Assembly: GCF_032062175.1 (NCBI RefSeq)
Contig: NZ_DAMBQK010000009.1
Coordinates: forward strand, 1-64,000
Source of the DNA: Atlantibacter sp032062175
Lineage (GTDB): Bacteria; Pseudomonadota; Gammaproteobacteria; Enterobacterales; Enterobacteriaceae
Length of the DNA: 64,000 nt
Direction: 5' to 3'
Below are positions 8,841 through 17,499 of the stretch, one piece after another. Under the pieces are notes generated by a model. It was not told the origin of the DNA. It saw only the letters and a list, made by a program, of their open reading frames with translations, and did not search any database. Numbering within the stretch: position 1 is the first letter of the stretch; every line of letters begins with the position of its first letter. The translations under genes and the position numbers were made by a program.

Positions 8841-9415
8841 CGCCGTTGCCTGCCGCCACCGGCAGGCTCGCACCCCGCATAATGCACCGCAATTTCACTG
8901 TATCAATGTGATAATTCACCAGAACCAATCGCCCTCTCCGGTCAATCGTTCTTTTTCGTCCAGAAATTTCTATAAAATTGTGACAAAGATCGCATCGATA
9001 ACATGGTGTTAAAGATGTGTGATTTTTTCCTTAATTTTTCAACGGCAATGTTATTTTTTGACTCCATGACCCAACACATTAAACCAGCTTTTGTTTATCA
9101 ACTGGACGTTATCACCGGATATGCAACTGGAAAGCAGAATATATCACCATTAAGGCTTTTTCAGCGGCGTTAAGCAGATATTTGAACTGTTAATTTTAGC
9201 GTACTGAAATTTAACTCTGGATGCGGTTTAAACGAGGCGGTTATTATTCTGCCCACAAGATATGTAACAGAGTATTGCAAAGCCCTTGTCTGAGAGACCA
9301 GGATAGTGAACATTACCCGCCGTTTCCCCTCCTTATAACAACAAGCGACTGCCCGCAATGGCATCACGCTGAGTTTTTTCCCCCATTAATAGGGGACGTA
9401 AAAAAAGAGGTATAT
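8841..9415. other. Intergenic region upstream of dtpA
   Basis: These 575 bases hold a GC-rich hairpin just after nth (8848-8867), then AT-rich sequence. I see no conserved reading frame. It should contain the dtpA promoter, which in E. coli responds to OmpR/EnvZ. I cannot place OmpR sites with confidence. The last stretch, AAAAAAGAGG (9401-9410), is the dtpA ribosome binding site. Confidence 0.6.
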
Positions 9416-10921
9416 GTGTCGACTGCAAACAATAAACCAACCGAAAGCGTCAGCCTGAACGCTTTTAAACAACCGAAATCGTTCTATCTGATCTTTTCCA
9501 TAGAATTATGGGAGCGTTTTGGTTTTTACGGCCTGCAAGGGATCATGGCCGTCTACTTGGTAAAACAGCTGGGTATGTCCGAAGCGGATTCCATCACCCT
9601 TTTCTCCTCCTTCAGCGCCCTGGTGTATGGCCTGGTGTCTATCGGCGGTTGGCTGGGTGATAAAGTACTGGGTACTAAACGCGTTATCCTGTTAGGCGCG
9701 ATTGTGCTGGCGATTGGTTATGCGCTGGTTGCGTGGTCCGGCCATGATGCCACTATCGTTTATATCGGTATGGCAACCATTGCCGTCGGTAATGGCCTGT
9801 TTAAAGCCAACCCGTCTTCCCTGCTCTCAACCTGCTATGCGAAGGATGACCCGCGTCTTGATGGCGCATTCACCATGTACTACATGGCGATTAACATCGG
9901 TTCGTTCTTCTCTATGCTGGCAACGCCGTGGCTCGCCGCTCAGTATGGCTGGAGCGTAGCGTTCGCGCTGAGCGTGGTGGGTATGCTGATCACCGTGGTG
10001 AACTTCCTGTTCTGCCGCGCATGGGTGAAAGACTACGGCTCCCAGCCGGACTTCCAGCCGCTGCACTTTGGCAAACTGCTGGCTACTCTCGTTGGCGTGG
10101 TGGTGTTGATCACTATCGCAACCTGGCTGCTGCACAACCAGGGTATTGCACGCATGGCGCTGGGCTTCATCGCCCTGGGTATCGTGTTTATCTTCGGTAA
10201 AGAAGCCTTTGCGATGCAAGGTGCGGCACGCCGTAAAATGATTGTGGCATTTATTCTGATGCTGGAAGCGATTGTGTTCTTCGTGCTGTACAGCCAAATG
10301 CCGACCTCGCTGAACTTCTTCGCGATCCGTAACGTAGAACACGCGATCCTGGGTGTTTCTTTCGAACCGGAACAGTACCAGGCGCTGAACCCGTTCTGGA
10401 TCATGATTGGTAGCCCGATTCTGGCCGCTATCTACAACAAGATGGGCGACCGCCTACCGATGCCGCACAAATTCGCCATCGGTATGGTGATGTGTTCTGG
10501 CGCCTTCCTGATCCTGCCGGTAGGGATTAAATTCGCCAGCGACGCCGGTATCGTGTCCGTTAACTGGCTGATTGCCAGCTATGCGCTGCAAAGCTTCGGT
10601 GAGCTGATGATCTCCGGCCTGGGCCTGGCGATGGTTGCACAACTGGTTCCGCAACGCCTGATGGGCTTTATCATGGGTAGCTGGTTCCTGACCACCGCAG
10701 GCGCAAACCTGATCGGCGGTTACGTGGCTAACATGATGGCCGTACCGGAAAACGTGACCGACCCGCTGCAATCACTGGAAGTGTATGGCCGCGTGTTTAT
10801 GCAAATCGGTATCGCGACGGCAGTGATTGCGGTGATCATGATCCTGACCGCGCCGAAACTGAACCGCATGACTCAGGACGATGAAAAAGCCCTGAAAGCG
10901 ACCGATACCGCTACGGCGTAA
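9416..10921 (+). CDS. dtpA: DtpA, proton-coupled di- and tripeptide permease
   Basis: 501 residues, the length of E. coli DtpA (TppB, 500). It belongs to the POT/PTR family with 14 predicted membrane helices. The family motif ELWERFGFYGLQG near residues 29-41 includes the ExxER residues needed for proton coupling, followed by GGWLGDKVLG. It imports di- and tripeptides across the inner membrane. The start is a GTG at 9416, which restores the conserved VSTANNKPTESVSL N-terminus behind a GAGG ribosome binding site. Longer in-frame starts would add unconserved residues. A rho-independent terminator follows. Confidence 0.96.
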   Translation: MSTANNKPTESVSLNAFKQPKSFYLIFSIELWERFGFYGLQGIMAVYLVKQLGMSEADSITLFSSFSALVYGLVSIGGWLGDKVLGTKRVILLGAIVLAIGYALVAWSGHDATIVYIGMATIAVGNGLFKANPSSLLSTCYAKDDPRLDGAFTMYYMAINIGSFFSMLATPWLAAQYGWSVAFALSVVGMLITVVNFLFCRAWVKDYGSQPDFQPLHFGKLLATLVGVVVLITIATWLLHNQGIARMALGFIALGIVFIFGKEAFAMQGAARRKMIVAFILMLEAIVFFVLYSQMPTSLNFFAIRNVEHAILGVSFEPEQYQALNPFWIMIGSPILAAIYNKMGDRLPMPHKFAIGMVMCSGAFLILPVGIKFASDAGIVSVNWLIASYALQSFGELMISGLGLAMVAQLVPQRLMGFIMGSWFLTTAGANLIGGYVANMMAVPENVTDPLQSLEVYGRVFMQIGIATAVIAVIMILTAPKLNRMTQDDEKALKATDTATA

Positions 10922-10936
10922 CCCTCCTCGCTTGAT

Positions 10937-10965
10937 AAAAGCTCGCTTCGGCGGGCTTTTTTTTT
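10937..10965 (+). terminator. Rho-independent terminator of dtpA
   Basis: Stem AGCTCGC/GCGGGCT with a TTCG tetraloop (one G-U pair), preceded by AAAA and followed by nine T. It sits 15 bases after the dtpA stop. Confidence 0.9.
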
Positions 10966-11067
10966 GACATTACCGGTCACACAATTTTCGTCAAAACGCC
11001 TGAATCCTAACGCGTTACTGTGTAGTATCAGTAAATCGTGATCCCCCAATGCGTTAAGGAAATGTCC

Positions 11068-11673
11068 ATGAAACTGTTTTATAAACCCGGCGCGTGTTCC
11101 CTCTCTCCGCATATTGCACTGCGTGAGGCTGGCCTCGATTTCACCCTGGAGAAAGTCGACTTAGTCAGCAAGAAGACCGAACATGGCACCGACTATCTGG
11201 AAATCAACCCGAAAGGCCAGGTACCGGCATTGCAGCTTGAAGAGGGTTCGCTGCTGACCGAAGGCGTCGCTATTGTGCAGTTTATCGCGGATAAAGTGCC
11301 GGATCGCCAGCTGCTCGCGCCCGCTGGCAGCATGACCCGTTATCACACCCTGGAATGGTTGAACTATATCGCCACCGAGCTGCATAAAGGCTTTACGCCG
11401 CTGTTCCGCCCGGACACTCCGGAAGAATTTAAACCCATCGCCCGTAAGGCGCTGGAGAAGAAGTTCCAGTACATTGATGACGAACTGGCTGATAAACAGT
11501 GGCTACTGGGGCTACGCTTCACCGTCGCGGATGCCTATCTGTTTACCGTGCTGCGCTGGGCCTACGCCATCAAGCTGGATATGAGCGCGTTTTCGCATAT
11601 CGCCAATTATATGGAACGCGTGAAAGCGCGTCCGGGCGTGGCGGCAGCGCTGGCTGCGGAAGGGATTGAATAA
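11068..11673 (+). CDS. gstA: Glutathione S-transferase, beta class
   Basis: 201 residues, the same length as E. coli GstA. It begins MKLFYKPGACSLSPHIALRE, with the beta-class active-site cysteine C10, an N-terminal thioredoxin-like domain and a C-terminal helical domain (from about residue 90). It conjugates glutathione to electrophiles in the cytoplasm. The start at 11068 has an AAGGAAA ribosome binding site; an in-frame ATG-like start ten codons earlier is not conserved. The gene converges on pdxY with a shared bidirectional hairpin. Confidence 0.95.
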   Translation: MKLFYKPGACSLSPHIALREAGLDFTLEKVDLVSKKTEHGTDYLEINPKGQVPALQLEEGSLLTEGVAIVQFIADKVPDRQLLAPAGSMTRYHTLEWLNYIATELHKGFTPLFRPDTPEEFKPIARKALEKKFQYIDDELADKQWLLGLRFTVADAYLFTVLRWAYAIKLDMSAFSHIANYMERVKARPGVAAALAAEGIE

Positions 11674-11679
11674 CACAGC

Positions 11680-11708
11680 ATGATGCCTCCGCCAGGAGGC
11701 ATCATTTT
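11680..11708. terminator. Bidirectional terminator between gstA and pdxY
   Basis: A perfect 11-base-pair stem ATGATGCCTCC/GGAGGCATCAT with a four-base loop, followed by TTTT on the + strand. It lies between convergent stops six bases away on each side, so it probably serves both genes. Confidence 0.85.
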
Positions 11709-11714
11709 ATGAAG

Positions 11715-12575
11715 TTAGATAGCGCTGGCAGTAAAATGAAGATCGGGTTTAGCAATCACATCCTGCGCGGCAACCACCTGCAACTCATACTCTTTCATCT
11801 CTTTGGTCATAGCCATCACGCCATACACTGCTGCCGTCACGTGCTCCAGCGCTTCGCGTAGCGACGCGCCCTGCAACAGTTTCACTAACAGCAAACCGCT
11901 GGTTACATCGCCGACACCTACCGGCTGGCGCGCGCCAAAATCCACCAGCGGGCGGCTGATATGTAGCGCATCGTCGGCGGTGACCAGCAGCATCTCGAAT
12001 TTATCCAGCCGGTAACCGGCGCGCGCCAGATGTTTGACCAGCACGATTTTCGGGCCCTGCGCGATCAGTTCACGCGCGGCGCTGACGGCCTCATCAACCG
12101 TATTGACCGCATGTCCGGTCAGGATCTCAAGCTCAATTAAATTCGGCGCGATGATGTCGCTGGCGGGCATGGCGTAACGGGTATGAAACTCCGCCACGCC
12201 AGGAGCGACGATACAGCCTTTTTCGGGATGGCCCATGACCGGATCGCAGAAATACAGGGCGGCTGGATTAGCGGCTTTAACCTGGAGGACGATATCGAGA
12301 ATCTGCTCGCCCTGCTCCGCCGACCCTAAATAACCGCTAAGTATCGCATCGCAGCGCTGGAGTTGGCCGATATCGGCGATGCCCTGAACAATGTCGGTAA
12401 GATGGTTTGCCGGCATGACGCAACCGGTCCATTGTCCATACTGGGTGTGATTCGAAAACTGAACGGTATTCAGCGGCCAGACGTTAGCGCCAAGTCGACG
12501 CATCGGGAATTCTGCGGCGCTGTTACCGGCATGACCGAACACCACATGGGATTGAATGGCGAGGACGTTTTTCAT
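11715..12575 (-). CDS. pdxY: Pyridoxal kinase PdxY
   Basis: 286 residues, ribokinase-fold kinase (E. coli PdxY has 287). It phosphorylates pyridoxal to pyridoxal 5'-phosphate in the B6 salvage pathway. Visible features are the N-terminal substrate region AIQSHVVFGHAGN and the C-terminal catalytic GVGDVTSGLL, which contains the anion-hole glycines and the catalytic aspartate. It lies 90 bases downstream of tyrS on the same strand with a terminator-like hairpin in between, so expression relative to tyrS is probably attenuated. pdxH, another B6 gene, is two genes upstream. Confidence 0.96.
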   Translation of the reverse strand: MKNVLAIQSHVVFGHAGNSAAEFPMRRLGANVWPLNTVQFSNHTQYGQWTGCVMPANHLTDIVQGIADIGQLQRCDAILSGYLGSAEQGEQILDIVLQVKAANPAALYFCDPVMGHPEKGCIVAPGVAEFHTRYAMPASDIIAPNLIELEILTGHAVNTVDEAVSAARELIAQGPKIVLVKHLARAGYRLDKFEMLLVTADDALHISRPLVDFGARQPVGVGDVTSGLLLVKLLQGASLREALEHVTAAVYGVMAMTKEMKEYELQVVAAQDVIAKPDLHFTASAI

Positions 12576-12625
12576 CTCTATTTCCAGTGACTTTTCTGGC
12601 TACAACAGGCGTTATTCAGGCGAAA

Positions 12626-12650
12626 TAAAAGGGCGTGGTTTCCCACGCCC
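12626..12650 (-). terminator. Terminator or attenuator between tyrS and pdxY
   Basis: Read on the minus strand, an eight-base-pair stem GGGCGTGG/CCACGCCC is followed by TTTTATTT. It lies 15 bases after the tyrS stop and before pdxY on the same strand. It would therefore end most tyrS transcripts and reduce read-through into pdxY. Confidence 0.85.
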
Positions 12651-12665
12651 TTCAACATCAAATGA

Positions 12666-13940
12666 TTACTTCCAGCAAACAAGGCAGTAATTCTTTTTGC
12701 CGCGACGTAATAAGGTATAGCGGCCAAACAGCTTATCGGCCTCGCTGAAGGTGTATTCCGGGTCAGACTGTTTTTCACCGTTAATGGTGACTGCGTTAGA
12801 AGCGATGGTTTTACGCGCCTGGCCGCGGGACGGTTGGAGGTCAGAGTCGACCAGCGCCTGCTGTAAATCCGCGCCTGACGCCAGCTCAACCATCGGTACG
12901 CCGTCCTGCGCCAGTTGTTCAAAATCCGCTTCGCTCAGAGAGCTTAGATTGCCGTTGAACAGGCTTTCGGTAATGCGTTTCGCTGCAACCAGACCTTCTT
13001 CGCCATGCACCAGACGGGTGACTTCATCTGCCAGGACATACTGCGCACGTGGGGCTTTGCCGCTGGTTTTGTCTTCTTCTTCCAGCGCGTTGATGGCGTC
13101 AATATCCATGAAGGTGAAGAATTTCAGGAAGCGGTAAACGTCAGCGTCTGCGGTGTTAATCCAGAACTGGTAGAATTTGTACGGGCTGGTTTTCTTCGGA
13201 TCCAACCACACTGCGCCGCCTTCGGTCTTACCAAACTTGGTGCCGTCGGCTTTAGTGATCAGCGGAACCGTCAGGCCGAACACCTGGTTCTGATGCAGAC
13301 GGCGGGTCAGGTCGATACCCGAGGTGATGTTACCCCACTGGTCGGAACCACCGATTTGTAACGCAACGCCGTGCAGTTCGTTCAGGCAGGCGAAGTCGTA
13401 ACCCTGTAGCAGGTTATAGGAGAACTCGGTGAAGGAAATGCCTACGTCGTCGCGGTTAAGACGCTGCTTAACGGCTTCTTTGTTAATCATCTGGTTAACA
13501 GAGAAGTGCTTGCCGATATCGCGCAGGAAGGTCAGAACATTCATGTTGCCGAACCAGTCATAGTTGTTGGCGGCAATCGCAGCGTTTTCACCGCAGTTGA
13601 AATCCAGGAACGGGGCAACCTGTTTACGGATTTTGTCCACCCACTCCTGCACCGTATCTTCGGTATTCAGTTTACGTTCCGCGGCTTTAAAGCTCGGATC
13701 GCCAATCAGACCGGTTGCGCCACCCACCAGCGCGACCGGCTTGTGCCCTGCCTGCTGGAAACGCTTCAGGCACAGCAGAGGAACCAGATGGCCCAAATGC
13801 AAGCTATCGGCGGTCGGATCGAAGCCGCAATAGAGTGCAATTGGCCCTTGCGCCAGTCGCTCTGCTAACGCTTCCTCGTCCGTCACCTGGGCCACAAGGC
13901 CCCGCTCTTGCAATTGTTTAATCAAATTGCTGGTTGCCAT
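12666..13940 (-). CDS. tyrS: Tyrosyl-tRNA synthetase
   Basis: 424 residues, identical in length to E. coli TyrRS. This class I synthetase has the HIGH-type motif HLGH (residues 48-51), the KMSKS-type motif KFGKT near residue 235, and a C-terminal S4-like RNA-binding domain from about 350. It attaches tyrosine to tRNA-Tyr. The start at 13940 lies behind GGAGAAATTG. A longer in-frame start at 13982 is rejected because it adds 14 unconserved residues. An ERIC element lies upstream, between pdxH and tyrS. Confidence 0.97.
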   Translation of the reverse strand: MATSNLIKQLQERGLVAQVTDEEALAERLAQGPIALYCGFDPTADSLHLGHLVPLLCLKRFQQAGHKPVALVGGATGLIGDPSFKAAERKLNTEDTVQEWVDKIRKQVAPFLDFNCGENAAIAANNYDWFGNMNVLTFLRDIGKHFSVNQMINKEAVKQRLNRDDVGISFTEFSYNLLQGYDFACLNELHGVALQIGGSDQWGNITSGIDLTRRLHQNQVFGLTVPLITKADGTKFGKTEGGAVWLDPKKTSPYKFYQFWINTADADVYRFLKFFTFMDIDAINALEEEDKTSGKAPRAQYVLADEVTRLVHGEEGLVAAKRITESLFNGNLSSLSEADFEQLAQDGVPMVELASGADLQQALVDSDLQPSRGQARKTIASNAVTINGEKQSDPEYTFSEADKLFGRYTLLRRGKKNYCLVCWK

Positions 13941-14019
13941 CAATTTCTCCATGTATTTACGACTGCACCTGTGCCGGTACACGGCTCTTCGCCCACTGGC
14001 GAAAAATAAAAGGATTCAT

Positions 14020-14143
14020 ATACCCTAAATAATTCGCGTTGCAGAAAGGCGGCAAGTGAAGGATTCCCGGGAGCTTACAAAAGTAAGCGATTGGGATGAG
14101 TGAACGCAGCCAACGCATCTGCAACGCGAAGTATGACGGGTAT
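14020..14143. repeat. ERIC (enterobacterial repetitive intergenic consensus) element
   Basis: About 124 bases that match the ERIC/IRU consensus along their whole length. Both ends match (ATACCCTAAATAATTCG and GAAGTATGACGGGTAT), as does the central inverted core (GGGAGCTTAC and AAGTAAGCGATTGGG). It is a complete non-coding miniature element that folds into a long imperfect hairpin in RNA. It lies between pdxH and tyrS, which are both transcribed leftward, so it would be part of any pdxH-tyrS read-through transcript. Confidence 0.93.
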
Positions 14144-14196
14144 AGAATAAAGCGCTCGCAACGGGAGTACCAGCGCTTAAAGAATAAAACCGATAC

Positions 14197-14853
14197 TCAG
14201 GGTGCCAGCCTGTCTATTTTCCAGGCATCGGCATCACGCTGGTATAAAAAACGGTCGTGCAGACGGTGTTCGCCGCCCTGCCAGAATTCCATCTGCTCAA
14301 TGGAAACGCGGAAACCACCCCAGAAACTGGGCAACGGGATCTCGCCCTGCTGGAATTTCTGTTTCAGTTCGAGGAATTTACTTTCCAGAATACCGCGCGC
14401 GGAAATACGGCTGGACTGCTTTGACACCCACGCGCCGATTTGGCTGTCGCGCGGACGGCTGTGGAAATACTTCATGACGTCCAGCGTCGACAGGCGTTCG
14501 GCTTTGCCAATCACCATCACCTGGCGCTCCAGCATATGCCAGGGGAACAGCAGGCTAATATTGGGGTTGTGCTCGATCTGGTGCGCTTTACGGCTGCCGA
14601 GGTTGGTGTAAAACACCATACCGCGCTCGTCAAAATGCTTCAGTAACACAATGCGTTGGTAAGGCTGGTTATTTTCATCAACCGTGGCGACCACCATGGC
14701 GGTAGGGTCCGCCAGTTTGGCTTCGCAGGCCTGGCCAAGCCACTTTTCAAACAGCGCTAAGGGTTGCTCGGGCAAATCATGACGACGTAAACCGCCTTTG
14801 GTGTATTCGCGGCGTAAATGCGCGATCTGTTGCAGGGCATCGTTGTCAGACAT
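14197..14853 (-). CDS. pdxH: Pyridoxine/pyridoxamine 5'-phosphate oxidase
   Basis: 218 residues, the E. coli length. This FMN-dependent enzyme makes pyridoxal 5'-phosphate from pyridoxine or pyridoxamine 5'-phosphate, the last step of the DXP-dependent B6 pathway and of salvage. The FMN- and substrate-binding segments RIVLLKHFDERGMVFYTNLGSRKA and the C-terminal FWQGGEHRLHDRF...W are all present. It is encoded on the minus strand upstream of tyrS and pdxY and downstream of mliC. Confidence 0.97.
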   Translation of the reverse strand: MSDNDALQQIAHLRREYTKGGLRRHDLPEQPLALFEKWLGQACEAKLADPTAMVVATVDENNQPYQRIVLLKHFDERGMVFYTNLGSRKAHQIEHNPNISLLFPWHMLERQVMVIGKAERLSTLDVMKYFHSRPRDSQIGAWVSKQSSRISARGILESKFLELKQKFQQGEIPLPSFWGGFRVSIEQMEFWQGGEHRLHDRFLYQRDADAWKIDRLAP

Positions 14854-14910
14854 AGTGATTCTTAGAGGAGTTTTCGGGTGGCGTTATTGTGCGCCCCACC
14901 CGATAAAATC

Positions 14911-15234
14911 TCAACGCTTAGGGTTTTGCAATTGGCAGTTATTCAACACGATGCGATCTTTGTCGTAAACCGTTGCGCTATCACCCTTAGACCAGAAGAC
15001 ATAAATGCCATCGGTATAGCGCGCGCCGGACGCGGAGAGTCCCTGTTTCAGCGTGAGCGGCTTATCATCGTAAACGAAGCTCACTTCCTGGCGGGTATTG
15101 TTGAGGTTGACCGTCAGCGGTTTTTCATCGCACTGATATTCAAGCGTATCGGTATGCATGCGCTCGACGAAGTTGTTGTAAGTTGAGCAACCCGCCAGCA
15201 GCGTGGGGAGTAAAACGACAAGTAATTTTTTCAT
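14911..15234 (-). CDS. mliC: MliC (YdhA), membrane-bound lysozyme inhibitor of C-type lysozyme
   Basis: A 107-residue lipoprotein. The signal peptide ends in the lipobox LLAG with lipidated cysteine C16. The mature domain has the MliC beta-barrel pattern, with conserved cysteines near positions 34 and 101 likely to form a disulfide. The conserved inhibitory loop region SGARYTDGIYVFWSKGDSA is present. It protects peptidoglycan by binding the active site of C-type lysozyme, probably from the outer-membrane inner leaflet. It is close to the 109-residue E. coli YdhA. The stem CGGGTG/CACCCG at 14875-14902 downstream has no T run. Confidence 0.93.
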   Translation of the reverse strand: MKKLLVVLLPTLLAGCSTYNNFVERMHTDTLEYQCDEKPLTVNLNNTRQEVSFVYDDKPLTLKQGLSASGARYTDGIYVFWSKGDSATVYDKDRIVLNNCQLQNPKR

Positions 15235-15323
15235 GGGCGTATCCTGAATAAAGCTGTTCCCTGGAGAGACGAGTTCTCCACGTAACGATCAGTCTACCGT
15301 TTACGCCCATTGCACAACTTCAG

Positions 15324-16448
15324 TTAACTCTGATAGTTCAGGACATTGGCAGGAAAAACCGCCCCTAATACCGTCGCTTTTGAGGCACCGGTCACAGAAG
15401 GCAAATTCCCCGGTAAACCATTAAGGGTACGCCAGGCGAGCCAGGCAAAGGCCAGCGCCTCCATGTCGTCGCCGCTGATGCCCGCGTCATCGGTCGTGGT
15501 CACTTCCGTTCCCGGCAGCAGGCTGGACAAGCGCGACATGACCAGCGGGTTTCGGCCGCCGCCCCCGCACACCAGTACCCGCTCGCAGCCGCCGCACAGC
15601 AAAATTTGTTCGGAGATGGTCACTGCCGTCAGCTCAGCCAGCGTTGCCTGCACATCCTGCGCTTTTACGCCGGGGAAATTTGCCAGATGGCGTTCCAGCC
15701 AGCCGTAGTTAAAGTATTCTCGACCGGTGCTCTTCGGCGCAGGCGCGGAAAAATAAGGATCGCTGAGCATTTGCTGTAATAAAGGAAGGATTACGCTGCC
15801 GCTGCTCGCCCATTGGGCATCTTTATCAAAGGCTTTACCGCGCTGACGCCAAATCCAGGCATCCATCAGCATATTACCCGGCCCGGTGTCATAGCCTTTT
15901 ACCGGCGCGCCGGGAAACAGCATCGAGATATTAGCGATGCCGCCGATATTCAGCACCATACGTTTTTCAGTAGGATGCGCCAGCAGCGCATGGTGAAACG
16001 CGGGCACCAGCGGCGCGCCTTGCCCGCCAAGTGCAATATCCCGGCGCCGAAAATCGCCGACCACGGTCACGCCAGTGCGGGCGGCAATCTGGTTGTTGTC
16101 ACCGATTTGCAGGGTGTGTGGCGCAGCGCCCTGTGGTTCATGCCACACAGTTTGCCCGTGGCAACCAATCGCCACGATATCCTCGGGGCGCAGTTTTTCC
16201 TGCTGCATCAATGCCTGGACCGCATCGGCAAACAGGCGGCCCAGCCGGGTGTCCAGTTGACCAAATTGAGAGAGCGTCAACTGCTGGCCCTGACACACTG
16301 CCAGCACGGCCTCTTTCAGCTCGTGCGGAATGGGCCAGGAAAGACTTGCCTGCTGGGCAACCATATTTTCGTCAATCGTCGCCAGTACCACGTCCACACC
16401 GTCGAGGCTGGTTCCTGACATCACTCCGATATATCGACCCGATTTCAT
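15324..16448 (-). CDS. anmK: Anhydro-N-acetylmuramic acid kinase
   Basis: 374 residues (369 in E. coli). This ASKHA-fold kinase opens and phosphorylates 1,6-anhydro-MurNAc to MurNAc-6-phosphate in peptidoglycan recycling. The N-terminal phosphate-binding segment GVMSGTSLDGVDVVLA and the C-terminal VCGGGGRNPLVM are intact. The start at 16448 (MKSGRYIGVM) is chosen for conservation; the open frame extends ten codons further upstream. It diverges from slyB. Confidence 0.96.
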   Translation of the reverse strand: MKSGRYIGVMSGTSLDGVDVVLATIDENMVAQQASLSWPIPHELKEAVLAVCQGQQLTLSQFGQLDTRLGRLFADAVQALMQQEKLRPEDIVAIGCHGQTVWHEPQGAAPHTLQIGDNNQIAARTGVTVVGDFRRRDIALGGQGAPLVPAFHHALLAHPTEKRMVLNIGGIANISMLFPGAPVKGYDTGPGNMLMDAWIWRQRGKAFDKDAQWASSGSVILPLLQQMLSDPYFSAPAPKSTGREYFNYGWLERHLANFPGVKAQDVQATLAELTAVTISEQILLCGGCERVLVCGGGGRNPLVMSRLSSLLPGTEVTTTDDAGISGDDMEALAFAWLAWRTLNGLPGNLPSVTGASKATVLGAVFPANVLNYQS

Positions 16449-16583
16449 ACTCAATCCTTTTATGCCGCCAGAGCCCACAACTGAACCATAACCACTCTGA
16501 TTTCGCCACGTTTAATTAGCAACGTAACGTCCGTGGCCTGTAAAGAAACGTTTAAATCGTGTCTGGCGCTACAGCAATGCGGA

Positions 16584-16616
16584 TGTTTAGCTACGGTTAA
16601 TGAAGATTCTTATATT
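16584..16616 (+). promoter_or_regulatory. PhoP box and -10 element of slyB
   Basis: TGTTTA (16584-16589), five bases, then GGTTAA (16595-16600) matches the PhoP direct repeat (T/G)GTTTA-N5-(T/G)GTTTA. A TATATT -10 hexamer follows at 16611-16616, the short spacing typical of PhoP-activated promoters that lack a good -35. slyB is a known PhoPQ target in E. coli and Salmonella. A second TATAAT at 16668-16673 may be a constitutive promoter. Confidence 0.75.
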
Positions 16617-16724
16617 ATTTTTTTATCAAGGCTCCACAATAGTGTGAAATCACCGGATGGAGTATCTTATAATTTGCCATAAGGATGCTCATTTTGAGCG
16701 TAGCGTGGTGAACAGGAGATTTAC

Positions 16725-17192
16725 ATGATTTCACGAGTTCTGATGGTTTCGCTGGTGGGCTTTACACTGGCTGGTTGTGTGAATAACGATAGCCTTTCAG
16801 GCGATGTCTATAGCGCGTCGGAAGCGAAGCAGGTCCAGCGTGTGACCTATGGCACCGTAGTAAACGTTCGTCCGGTGCAGATTCAGGGCGGTGATGACAA
16901 CAACGCTATCGGCGCTATCGGCGGCGCAGTGTTGGGTGGCTTCCTGGGTAATACTATCGGCGGCGGCACCGGTCGTTCGCTGGCGACCGCTGCGGGCGCA
17001 GTGGCAGGCGGCGTAGCTGGCCAGGGTGTACAGGGTTCAATGAACAAAACCCAGGGCGTCGAGCTGGAAATCCGCAAAGATGATGGCGATACCATCATGG
17101 TTGTCCAGAAACAGGGTGCAACCAAATTCGCTGCCGGTCAGCGTGTGGTTATGGCCAATAAAGGCAGCCAGGTCACCGTTTCTCCGCGTTAA
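16725..17192 (+). CDS. slyB: SlyB, outer-membrane lipoprotein of the Pcp/SlyB family
   Basis: 155 residues, the same length as E. coli SlyB. The signal peptide ends in the lipobox TLAG with lipidated cysteine C18. A glycine-zipper segment of GxxxG-type repeats runs from about residue 63 to 105 (GAIGGAVLGGFLGNTIGGG and following). The C-terminal domain is a small beta fold. SlyB responds to PhoPQ and stabilises outer-membrane proteins and lipopolysaccharide under magnesium limitation. A PhoP box lies upstream and a strong terminator downstream, so it is a single-gene unit. Confidence 0.96.
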   Translation: MISRVLMVSLVGFTLAGCVNNDSLSGDVYSASEAKQVQRVTYGTVVNVRPVQIQGGDDNNAIGAIGGAVLGGFLGNTIGGGTGRSLATAAGAVAGGVAGQGVQGSMNKTQGVELEIRKDDGDTIMVVQKQGATKFAAGQRVVMANKGSQVTVSPR

Positions 17193-17204
17193 TGTTTATT
17201 CAGA

Positions 17205-17230
17205 GAGCGGCTTTTTTAGCCGCTCTTTTG
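17205..17230 (+). terminator. Rho-independent terminator of slyB
   Basis: A nine-base-pair stem AGAGCGGCT/AGCCGCTCT with a T5 loop and a following TTTT, 13 bases after the slyB stop. Confidence 0.9.
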
Positions 17231-17499
17231 TATTCTTTTTACCCTTCTTGACGTTTCCTGGTTTTAATTCAGATAAAGTCGGATAAAAACTTCTCCCACA
17301 TTCAGTAAAGCTAACGCAATTTAAGGAATGAATATGCGATTAACATGCTTACACTGTTTATCAGGCGACTGTTGTTTAACATCACATTTCTTTAGACTTT
17401 TATTAACAGAAGCTTTTCATTAAGGTAGATTTAACGCTTTAAGGTTAAATAAACTGTTTATCGCTGTTACGCTTATTGTCCCCACGCAAGGCATCGAAA

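Noticed and set aside
14875..14902. Stem CGGGTG/CACCCG between pdxH and mliC as a terminator
   Set aside because: There is no T run on either strand, and the stem has a bulge. It is mentioned only under mliC.
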